Positions 47,487 through 55,060 of a stretch of DNA of 64,000 nucleotides are shown here, one piece after another. Source of the stretch: JADCCX01 sp031431475. GTDB taxonomy: Bacteria; Pseudomonadota; Alphaproteobacteria; Rhizobiales; Beijerinckiaceae. Location of the stretch: NCBI GenBank assembly GCA_031431475.1, contig JANPDL010000032.1, forward strand, positions 98,419-162,418, written 5' to 3'. The notes beneath the pieces are model-generated. The model was not told the DNA's origin. It was given only the letters and a program-made list of their open reading frames with translations, and searched no databases. Position 1 is the stretch's first letter. Each line of letters opens with the position of its first letter. A program made the position numbers and the translations under genes.

Positions 47487-48259
47487 TGCGTGCCCTTCCC
47501 GAGTTGAGCGCGCAACCGCGCGGCGATAGCGACAAACGCTGGCGTATCCCGGACAGACAAGTCACGGTCACGCGGCAGATCGATGGCTTCAAGCGCAGCC
47601 ACGCGCCCGGGATTGGCTGACAGCACCAGCACCTGATCGGCCAGAAAAACGGCCTCATAGACCGAGTGCGTGACAAACAGAATTGTCGCGCCGGTTTCGG
47701 CCCAGATGCGGCGCAGTTCCTCGTTCAGCCGGTCCCGCGTGATCTCGTCCAGCGCGCCGAACGGCTCATCCATCAGCAGAAGGCGCGGTCCGCCCAGAAG
47801 CGCGCGGGCGATGGCGACGCGCTGGCGCATGCCGCCGGAAAGCTCATGCGGATAGCTGTTCTCCCATCCCGCGAGACCGACAAGCGCCAGCAATTCACGC
47901 GGTGTTGCAGCCCCTTGCGGCATCTCGCGGCGACCGCCGACTTCCAGCGGCAATTCCACATTCTGAAGCGCCGTGCGCCAGGGCAGAAGCGCTGCATCCT
48001 GAAACACGAAACCAAGGGCGCGCGCCTTGCGGGCTTCCTCAGGCGAAAGGCCCAGCACGGTCATCTGTCCTTCTGAGGGTGGTATGAGATCGGCCACGAC
48101 ACGCAGCAAGGTCGACTTGCCGCACCCCGATGGCCCCAGAAGGCTGGTGAAGCCTCCCGGCTCCACGGAGAACGATACATCCTCAAGGGCGGTCACGGTG
48201 CGCCGTTCGCTCAGGAAGCGAACGGAAACACCGCGACAGTCGACGGCTGGTGCATGCAT
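47483..48259 (-). CDS. ABC importer ATP-binding protein (SsuB/TauB type)
   Basis: 258 residues from ATG 48259. Walker A GPSGCGKST, Q-loop GFVFQDAALLPWRT, signature ELSGGMRQRVAIAR and Walker B LLLMDEPFGALDE are all intact. The Q-loop sequence with PWRT is typical of the nitrate/sulfonate/taurine subfamily. It follows the binding-protein gene by 13 bases and is coupled to the permease. Confidence 0.94.
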   Translation of the reverse strand: MHAPAVDCRGVSVRFLSERRTVTALEDVSFSVEPGGFTSLLGPSGCGKSTLLRVVADLIPPSEGQMTVLGLSPEEARKARALGFVFQDAALLPWRTALQNVELPLEVGGRREMPQGAATPRELLALVGLAGWENSYPHELSGGMRQRVAIARALLGGPRLLLMDEPFGALDEITRDRLNEELRRIWAETGATILFVTHSVYEAVFLADQVLVLSANPGRVAALEAIDLPRDRDLSVRDTPAFVAIAARLRAQLGKGTH

Positions 48260-48272
48260 CAAGCTAGCCTGT

Positions 48273-49289
48273 TCAGCCCAACTTCGGGCGGGAGTCGACG
48301 GTGGCCTTGAGGATGTCGAGGGTCATCACATCGTCCAACTTTGGCACGCGCTTGGTGAACTGACCAAGCTCGGCGTAAAGCGAGAGCTGGTCCTGCCACA
48401 CCGAGGCGTCCATCGCGCCCCAACCCTCCGACTTTGTCTTGTCGGAGAAGGCGTATTCCAGCATGACCTTGGCGGCATCGATCTCGTCCTCCCGCTTGAG
48501 GTTGGGGAATTCCTTGACCAGAAAATCCACCGCCTTTTCCTGGTTGGCATGGGCATAGGCCCAGCCCTTGCCAGTGGCCCGGAGGAATTTCGCCAGTACG
48601 TCCGCCTTGGTTTTTAGGGTTTCTGCGGTGGCGTAGTAGGGCAGCGCATAGAGCTTCACGCCGGTGTCCCAGAGCCGCATGTCAACACGCTGGTCGCCCA
48701 GCACCTTGAGGGCAGTCGTGTTGGTCAGCCAGCCCGTCACGACATCGACCTGGCCGGTCAGCAGGGGTGCCATATCTGCACCGATCGTGACAATCGTCAC
48801 ATCCTTTTCCGCAATCTTGTTCTTGGCCAGAAGCGCCCTCAGCAGGATCACGCCGGTCGCCTGTATCCCGACCTTCTTGCCGACCAGATCCTTGGGCTCA
48901 CGCACGGGGTTCTTCTTGAGCGAAAAGAACGTGTAGGGATGCACCTGCGCGCCAGTGGCGAAGCACTTGACAGGAATATCCTGAGACGCCGCCAGCATGA
49001 GAGACGGACTGGACGAAACCTGCCCGACCTCGAAGCGCCCGGCCGCCACCACCGCGACGCCATCGATGTTCGGACCGCCAGCCTGAAATTTCAATTCCAA
49101 ACCTTCAGCATCGTAATAGCCCAGCGCCTTGGCGCAGACCTCGCCGAGCTGATTGCCGGACAGCAACCATCCCAGCTGGAGATTCACCACCGGCTTGCCC
49201 TGGGCAAAACTGCCGATACTCACCATAGGTCCCAGTGCTGCCACTGCAGCTGCACCCTTCATCACATTCCGACGATCAACCGAATTCAT
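48273..49289 (-). CDS. ABC importer substrate-binding protein (NMT1/SsuA-like)
   Basis: 338 residues with a twin-arginine-like signal (DRRNVMKGAAAVAALGPMV, cleavage near SFAQG). Mature part has the family pattern VNLQLGWLLSGNQLGEVCAKALGYYDAEGLEL (seen as GYYDAEGLELKFQAGGPNIDG). Members bind riboflavin precursors, pyrimidines, sulfonates, taurine or aromatic acids. First gene of the seven-gene minus-strand operon, so its 190-base upstream gap should hold the promoter, shared divergently with the deaminase gene. Confidence 0.92.
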   Translation of the reverse strand: MNSVDRRNVMKGAAAVAALGPMVSIGSFAQGKPVVNLQLGWLLSGNQLGEVCAKALGYYDAEGLELKFQAGGPNIDGVAVVAAGRFEVGQVSSSPSLMLAASQDIPVKCFATGAQVHPYTFFSLKKNPVREPKDLVGKKVGIQATGVILLRALLAKNKIAEKDVTIVTIGADMAPLLTGQVDVVTGWLTNTTALKVLGDQRVDMRLWDTGVKLYALPYYATAETLKTKADVLAKFLRATGKGWAYAHANQEKAVDFLVKEFPNLKREDEIDAAKVMLEYAFSDKTKSEGWGAMDASVWQDQLSLYAELGQFTKRVPKLDDVMTLDILKATVDSRPKLG

Positions 49290-49480
49290 GGTCTTGCCCC
49301 GCGATGTTGCAACCTCGTGATAAGGTCTCCGCGCGGGAGTAGAACACAGTTCTCCGTGTGCGCCAAAGCGCAGAATTTCGATGAGAGCGTTCTATTTTTT
49401 CGTACGCCCCTCACATCGTCTGTGTGGCCGTCTGATGCAAAATGAAGTAGCCTGCTGCCTCGCAACGGAGGGGGATAAGT

Positions 49481-49921
49481 TTGGACATTAACGCACTTAT
49501 GGATCTGGCCAAGTCTGCGGCGCGAGGCAGCCCGAACAAGGTCCGCCAGGTCGGCGCTGTCATCGAGTTGGCGGATGGCGGAGAATCGGTCAGCGCCTGC
49601 AACACCTTTCCCGAAGGAGTTGCCGATCTGGACTGGCGTCATGAGGGAGATGGCCGCTTCGTCTGGATGGAGCATGCCGAGCGCAATGCGATTTATGCTG
49701 CCGCGAAGCTGGGCAAAAGCCTTGCAGGAGCACACATAACAACCACATTCTTTCCCTGCATCGATTGCGCGCGTGCCATCGTGCAGACTGGCATCCAGAT
49801 GCTGACGACCTATGAACCGCCGCTGGACGATCCCGTCTGGGGTGCTGCATTCCCCCGCGCCCGGATCATTCTTGAGGAAGGCGGAGTAAAACTGAGACTT
49901 TTACCACATCTGAAGGTGTGA
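49481..49921 (+). CDS. Deoxycytidylate deaminase-like zinc-dependent deaminase
   Basis: 146 residues starting with TTG; GGAGGGGG just upstream is a very strong ribosome site that decides the start. Zinc and proton-transfer residues are in EHAERNAI (His-Ala-Glu) and FFPCIDCARAIV (PCxxC), as in cytidine/dCMP deaminases. The HAE and PCxxC are separated by ~30 residues, as in ComEB-type dCMP deaminases. It could also deaminate another nucleotide or base. Divergent from the NMT1-type binding protein, whose family includes pyrimidine-related transporters, but a functional link is only a guess. Confidence 0.87.
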   Translation: MDINALMDLAKSAARGSPNKVRQVGAVIELADGGESVSACNTFPEGVADLDWRHEGDGRFVWMEHAERNAIYAAAKLGKSLAGAHITTTFFPCIDCARAIVQTGIQMLTTYEPPLDDPVWGAAFPRARIILEEGGVKLRLLPHLKV

Positions 49922-50433
49922 TGGTCGGGATTCAGTTTGAAGCGCTTACCGGATTTGGTGCATGGATATCGCTGCGTGGGTATAAGCTATGGCTTTGCAG
50001 CCGTTCCGAGTTTCCACATGCCATCGGATTGGGGTCCATGCATCAACACCCTCTTCCACCTGAGCAGCCAGCTCTGCGAGAAGACATCCCTCATCATCAC
50101 AATCAATCTCAGCTTCGCCAAGTGGGTGACGGTCTTCGGTGATACCAAGATGACCACCGCGCTTCTGGACTGCATTACCCACCATTGCGACACTCTCGAA
50201 ACCGGAAACAACTCCTGGCGCTTCAATAAACGCAAGAAAGCCTGCTCCTGAACTGATCAATATTCAACACTGTTGCCTGATCGATGCTCCGCGCTGCCTA
50301 CCGCCAGTGAATGAGACAATCAGATTGCTGTGAATCTTTTTGCTATATCCCGAACCTTAGCATATCGCACTTGACCGAGTACGCAGCAGAACGCATAGCC
50401 GCACTTGATCCTGTGTTAAGATTGGAATGCTTG
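49922..50433. other. 512-base stretch without an intact gene
   Basis: Contains the istB remnant (separate entry) and, from 50252 on, about 180 AT-richer bases before gmd. TTGACC at about 50361 is the best -35-like word, but no convincing -10 follows at the right distance. No other structure was recognised. Confidence 0.5.
50039..50251 (+). pseudogene. IS21-family istB (transposition ATPase) C-terminal remnant
   Basis: The frame ending at TGA 50249-50251 reads LFHLSSQLCEKTSLIITINL, then KWVTVFGDTKMTTALLD, ITHHCDTLETGNNSWRF, which is the characteristic C-terminal end of IstB (TTNLAFGEWPSVFGDAKMTTALLDRLTHHC type). The Walker motifs and the N-terminal ~190 residues are missing, as is istA. So only a fragment of an IS21-type element is left. 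It marks the right edge of the ABC/CoA-transferase segment; an IS6 remnant marks the left edge. Confidence 0.78.
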
Positions 50434-51417
50434 ATGAAGCGCGCATTGATAACTGGCATCACCGGCCAAGACGGCGCTTATCTCGCCAAGTTCCTGCTTG
50501 AAAAGGGATATGATGTCCATGGTCTGGTGCGGCGCAGCGCTTCGACCGATGTCATCACATCGCGCCTTCGCTGGATTGGCGTCGATGCCGACGTGACACT
50601 TCACGACGGCAATCTGACGGATGTTACCAGCATAGTACGCGTCCTGCAGGAAGTGAAGCCGCACGAGATTTACAATCTCGGCGCGCAGTCGTTCGTCAAA
50701 TCGTCCTGGCAGCAACCGTTGCTGACAGGGCTCGTAACGGGTCTCGGTGCCGCGAACGTGCTCGAAGGCATGCGCATGGTATCGCCTGAATCGCGCTTCT
50801 ACCAAGCCTCTACCTCCGAAATGTTCGGCTTGATCCAGGCCGAACGACAGAGCGAGACGACGCCTTTCTATCCGCGCTCGCCCTATGGCGCAGCCAAGCT
50901 CTACGCGCACTGGATGACAGTAAACTATCGTGAAAGCTTCGGCATGCATGCCTCAAACGGCATCCTTTTCAATCACGAGTCGCCACTGAGAGGCGTCGAA
51001 TTCGTGACGCGAAAGGTGACCGACAGCGTTGCGCGCATCAAACTCGGAATGGCAAAGACCCTTGCGCTTGGCAACATCGACGCCAGGCGGGACTGGGGCC
51101 ATGCCAAAGACTTCGTAGAAGCGATGTGGTTGATGCTGCAGCAGGACAAACCCGACGATTATGTTGTGGCCACCGGTCGGACCACATCCGTACGGGATTT
51201 TTGCAAAATGGCATTCGACCATGTGGGCCTTAATATGGACGAACATGTTGTTATTGATCCGCAGTTCTTCCGTCCGGCGGAAGTGGACGTGCTGCTCGGC
51301 GATCCTGCCAAGGCGAAGACAAAGCTCGGGTGGGCGGCGCGCACGCCGTTGGAGGATCTTGTGCGGGAGATGGTCGACGCTGATATCGACCGTTTAAAGA
51401 AGGGCGAACATCTTTAA
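50434..51417 (+). CDS. gmd: GDP-mannose 4,6-dehydratase
   Basis: 327 residues from ATG 50434 (KRALITGITGQDGAYL). The nucleotide-binding motif TGITGQDG is at 7-14 and the active-site pair Tyr151 and Lys155 (SPYGAAKLYAHW) follows STSEMFG. NGILFNHESPLRG and RDWGHAKDFVEAMWLMLQ are hallmarks of Gmd. It turns GDP-D-mannose into GDP-4-keto-6-deoxymannose. The next gene, one base after the stop, is the reductase. Start uncertain only because the ribosome site is weak; an in-frame extension upstream to 50311 does not look like Gmd. Confidence 0.94.
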   Translation: MKRALITGITGQDGAYLAKFLLEKGYDVHGLVRRSASTDVITSRLRWIGVDADVTLHDGNLTDVTSIVRVLQEVKPHEIYNLGAQSFVKSSWQQPLLTGLVTGLGAANVLEGMRMVSPESRFYQASTSEMFGLIQAERQSETTPFYPRSPYGAAKLYAHWMTVNYRESFGMHASNGILFNHESPLRGVEFVTRKVTDSVARIKLGMAKTLALGNIDARRDWGHAKDFVEAMWLMLQQDKPDDYVVATGRTTSVRDFCKMAFDHVGLNMDEHVVIDPQFFRPAEVDVLLGDPAKAKTKLGWAARTPLEDLVREMVDADIDRLKKGEHL

Positions 51418-52401
51418 ATGGGGCTTTTGGTCGGCAGCAAGAAGCGTATCCTTGTAACAGGCTGCGGTGGGTTTGTGGCCCCTTATGTGGTCCTCGCGCT
51501 GCGCGAGATATTCGGCTCGGATGCAGATTTCCTGCTGACCAGTCTGTCGGGAGCGAGGCAGGTCCATGGCATTGGCGTGGAACGGCTTGATGTCACGTCC
51601 GAGGTGGCGGTTGAGAATATTGTAGCGCACTATGCACCCACTCACCTTATCCATTTAGCGGGGATCTCGGACATCGCGGCGGCTGCCGAAAGACCGGGGC
51701 AAGCCTGGCAGGTCAATCTGATGGGTACGCTTCATTGCGCCTGGGCGCTGCTCCGGCGCGCACCGGGTGCAATGCTTGTGTTTGCTGGCTCAAGCCAGAT
51801 CTACGGGCTGGCTGCCGCCTCCGGAAGGAGCCTGACGGAGCTGGACCTACCGCAACCGACAAGCGACTACGGTGCAACGAAGGCTGCTGCAGATGTCGCC
51901 CTTGGAGCGCTGGCGGCCAGAGGATTGCGCTGCGTCCGGTTCCGCCCATTCAATCACACTGGCCCTGGACAGACCGAGGCTTTCGCGATTCCAAGTTTCG
52001 CGGCGCAGATCGCTCGGATTGAGCAGGGCAGTCAGGAGCCTGTCATCCATGTCGGCAATCTCGAAGCCAAACGCGACTTTCTCGATGTCCGGGATATTGC
52101 CGATGCCTACGCCCGTGCCGTAGTGGTTTCCGAAACACTGGTGCCTGGTGCAATATACAACCTCGCCTCGGGCAAGCCGGTGTCGATGCGGAGCGTGCTC
52201 GACACGCTCATCAGCTATTCCAGCGCCGAGATAAGAGTCGAGACCGACCGCACCCGATGGCGCGAGAACGATATCCCTGTCCTGGCTGGCGACGCCTCGC
52301 GCGCCAGACGCGAGCTGGGCTGGAAACCGCGCCACAACCTCAGCCAGACACTGCGGGACGTCCTCGAGGATCAGCGGCTTCTCACAAGACAGAAGCCATG
52401 A
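51418..52401 (+). CDS. rmd: GDP-4-keto-6-deoxy-D-mannose reductase (GDP-D-rhamnose forming)
   Basis: 327 residues. Rossmann motif ILVTGCGGFVAPYV, SSQIYGLAA, active-site Tyr151 and Lys155 (SDYGATKAAAD), and RPFNHTGPGQTE, the latter typical of Rmd proteins. Paired with gmd it should make GDP-D-rhamnose for surface polysaccharide. Its stop overlaps the glycosyltransferase start (ATGA). GDP-fucose synthase or a talose-forming reductase are less likely alternatives. Confidence 0.87.
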   Translation: MGLLVGSKKRILVTGCGGFVAPYVVLALREIFGSDADFLLTSLSGARQVHGIGVERLDVTSEVAVENIVAHYAPTHLIHLAGISDIAAAAERPGQAWQVNLMGTLHCAWALLRRAPGAMLVFAGSSQIYGLAAASGRSLTELDLPQPTSDYGATKAAADVALGALAARGLRCVRFRPFNHTGPGQTEAFAIPSFAAQIARIEQGSQEPVIHVGNLEAKRDFLDVRDIADAYARAVVVSETLVPGAIYNLASGKPVSMRSVLDTLISYSSAEIRVETDRTRWRENDIPVLAGDASRARRELGWKPRHNLSQTLRDVLEDQRLLTRQKP

Positions 52402-53630
52402 GAACGCCCCTCAAAACTCTTCACCGAAAGGTTTGGCAGCGCCTGCCCCGCCGCCTCCGGCGCGGTGCTCTGTTCATGGCGACCGCAGTCACGGCTCCGC
52501 GGCCGACGCGTAACGCCTTGCCGAAGGAGCCCGTCATCATCGCGGGACCTCTGAGCACCGCTTCCGGACTCGGCCATGCCGCGCGCCAATGCCTGGCGGC
52601 ACTACAGTCTCAAGGGCTCAAGGTCTATGGAATCGATCTGACGCTGGAGCTGATGCAGACGGAGGATGAACCAGGCTTCTCATTCGAAGACGGCTCGAGC
52701 CTGGAAGGCGCCGGGACCCTTATTCTGCACGTGAACGCGCCGTTTGTTCCCTATGCGCTGACGAAGCTTGGCCCAAAATTTGTGCGCGGGAAATACATCG
52801 TCGGACACTGGGCCTGGGAGCTGCCGGAAGTGCCTGAGGAATGGCGCCGTGGCGTCGACTTCGTGCACGAAATCTGGGCTCCGAGTCATTTCACCCAGGG
52901 TGCCATCGCCTCAATTGCAGGGCGGAGACCGGTCCGCCTTATACCCTATCCGCTGGCTTTGCCGATGCTTGTGCCGCGCCTCGGCTTAGCTGGTCGCGAG
53001 AGGCCATTTACCGTGCTGTGCGCTTTCAACATGGCATCCGGGTTCGAACGCAAGAACCCTCTGGCTGCCATTGCCGCGTTTCGCCAGGCCTTCGGTGACG
53101 ATGGATCCGCGCGGCTTGTGATCAAATGTGCCAATGGGCATCTATACCCGCCGGGCCTTGATCTCCTGAGGTCCGCCGTCAATGGTGCCAGCAACATGAC
53201 ACTCATCGACGAGGTGTTGACGCAGTCAGGAATGGAACAGCTCTACGATGACGCGGATGCGTTGATCTCGCTGCACCGGTCGGAAGGCTTCGGATACATC
53301 ATTGCCGAGGCCATGGCGCGAGGCGTGCCTTGTGTCGCCACGGACTGGTCCGGATCGACGGACCTGCTGTCGATCAAAAACGGAATGCCGGTGCATTTTG
53401 GCCTTATACCAGCGCGTGACCCCCAGCATACCTATGACTTTCCAGACATGGTCTGGGCGGAAGCGGACGTCGAGGCCGCCGCAGCGGCGCTTGTGAAACT
53501 CCGCGCTGATCCAGATCTGCAGCGGCAGCAGGCGACGGCAGCGCGTGCGTTCGTGGAAAACTACCTCAGCGACGTCGGTTTTGCGCGCGCCGTCCGGGAA
53601 GCCATGGCACCTGAAAGGGCTGTGGCTTGA
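52398..53630 (+). CDS. Glycosyltransferase family 4-type protein
   Basis: 410 residues from ATG 52398, which overlaps the rmd stop. GT-B fold: acceptor half with GPLSTASGLGHAARQCLAAL, donor half with the E-x7-E motif at Glu296 and Glu304 (EGFGYIIAEAMARGVPCVATD). No signal peptide, so it works at the cytoplasmic membrane face. GDP-D-rhamnose from the two upstream genes is the likely donor, since many bacterial D-rhamnosyltransferases are GT4 members; this is inferred. Confidence 0.88.
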   Translation: MRTPLKTLHRKVWQRLPRRLRRGALFMATAVTAPRPTRNALPKEPVIIAGPLSTASGLGHAARQCLAALQSQGLKVYGIDLTLELMQTEDEPGFSFEDGSSLEGAGTLILHVNAPFVPYALTKLGPKFVRGKYIVGHWAWELPEVPEEWRRGVDFVHEIWAPSHFTQGAIASIAGRRPVRLIPYPLALPMLVPRLGLAGRERPFTVLCAFNMASGFERKNPLAAIAAFRQAFGDDGSARLVIKCANGHLYPPGLDLLRSAVNGASNMTLIDEVLTQSGMEQLYDDADALISLHRSEGFGYIIAEAMARGVPCVATDWSGSTDLLSIKNGMPVHFGLIPARDPQHTYDFPDMVWAEADVEAAAAALVKLRADPDLQRQQATAARAFVENYLSDVGFARAVREAMAPERAVA

Positions 53631-53737
53631 GTGTGCAGAAATGCCGTAATCAAAGCCGGAAACGCCGGATGTCATTGTAGATTTAACGTCGCCTGCTATA
53701 GGAGCGCCTCAAATTGAGTGTCTCTGGAGAATCGACC

Positions 53738-54985
53738 ATGAACCAAGCCGGTAAAGGGTATCACAAGATCGAAACGTGTCGCATCGGCGGCGGAACAAAT
53801 CTTCTCAGCGTCCTGAACCTTGGCGCTCAGGAGCTGACTGGTGTTTTTCCGAAAAGACGCAGCCAGCCGGTCACCAAAGGGCCGCTTGAACTCGTCTGGT
53901 GCCCGGACAGTGATCTGCTGCAACTCGCACACACCTATGATTCCGGCGAGATGTACGGTGAGAATTATGGCTACCGGTCGGGATTGAACCAGTCCATGGT
54001 CGATCACCTGACGCGGAAAATACGCCATCTGGAAATGCTGGCCGATCTCAAGCCAGGCGATACGGTGCTCGACATCGGTTCCAATGACTGCACGTCGCTG
54101 AAGGCCTATCAGACGCAGGGTCTGAAGCGGGTCGGCATCGATCCGACGGGGGCCAAGTTCCGCCAGTACTACCCCGACGACGTGGCGCTCGTTCCCGACT
54201 TCTTCACGGCTGCCAACTTCCGCAAAACAGGCAGCCAGGCGGCGCGGATCGTGACATCGATCGCGATGTTCTACGACCTCGATGATCCTATCGCGTTCGC
54301 CCGGCAGATCGAAGAGGTACTCACCCCGGACGGCATCTGGCATTTTGAGCAAAGTTACATGCCCTCCATGCTGCGGCTGTGCTCTTACGACACGATCTGC
54401 CACGAGCATCTCGAATACTATTCGCTGATGGCAGTGGAGCGCATCCTCGGGGCGGCTGGTCTCAAGGTCATCGACGTGCAGATGAACGCGATCAACGGCG
54501 GAAGCTTCGCCGTGACGGCGGCTAAGGGAGGCAGTCCAGTGAAGGCTAACCGGCCGGTCATCGATTGGCTCCGCGCCCAGGAAGAGCGCATGGGACTGCG
54601 CACACCGAAGCCGTTTCGCGATTTTGAGGAACGCGTCTTTCGCCATCGCGCCGATCTTGTCCGGCTGCTCGACGACCTGGTGGCCGATGGCAAAAAGATC
54701 ATCGGCTATGGTGCATCGACCAAGGGTAACGTCGTGCTGCAGTTCTGCGGCATCACCAATAAGCAGGTTAGCGCGATCGCCGAGGTCAATCCAGAGAAAT
54801 TCGGGGCTTTCACCCCTGGAACGTATATCCCGATCATTTCGGAAGCGGAGGCGCACGCCATGAAGCCCGACTATTTCCTGGTTCTGCCGTGGCACTTCAA
54901 GGACGGCATCCTCAAGCGCGAACAGGAATACCTGAACCGGGGCGGCAAGATGATTTTCCCGTTCCCGGAGATCGAGATTGTCTAG
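53738..54985 (+). CDS. SAM-dependent sugar methyltransferase (NovU/TylC3 C-methyltransferase type)
   Basis: 415 residues from ATG 53738 with GGAGA ten bases upstream. Layout is that of three-part sugar C-methyltransferases: N-terminal zinc-binding module (ETCRIGG, SVLNLGAQELTG, LVWCPDSDLLQLAH), central SAM fold with VLDIGSNDC at 110-118, FEQSYMPSMLRLCSYDTICHEHLEYYSL as the substrate motif (in part: YDTICHEHLEYYS), and a C-terminal Rossmann-like domain with IIGYGASTKGNV. Two of the four expected zinc Cys are Gly and Asp here, so the module may not bind zinc. It probably methylates a nucleotide-linked keto-sugar of the glycan. Confidence 0.88.
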   Translation: MNQAGKGYHKIETCRIGGGTNLLSVLNLGAQELTGVFPKRRSQPVTKGPLELVWCPDSDLLQLAHTYDSGEMYGENYGYRSGLNQSMVDHLTRKIRHLEMLADLKPGDTVLDIGSNDCTSLKAYQTQGLKRVGIDPTGAKFRQYYPDDVALVPDFFTAANFRKTGSQAARIVTSIAMFYDLDDPIAFARQIEEVLTPDGIWHFEQSYMPSMLRLCSYDTICHEHLEYYSLMAVERILGAAGLKVIDVQMNAINGGSFAVTAAKGGSPVKANRPVIDWLRAQEERMGLRTPKPFRDFEERVFRHRADLVRLLDDLVADGKKIIGYGASTKGNVVLQFCGITNKQVSAIAEVNPEKFGAFTPGTYIPIISEAEAHAMKPDYFLVLPWHFKDGILKREQEYLNRGGKMIFPFPEIEIV

Positions 54986-55060
54986 GGCCGGAAAAATCTC
55001 TTGATCAAGGAATGCTGTCTTGTTGCCGTTACTCCGGCCGCCCAGGGATAAGTCGCACCA

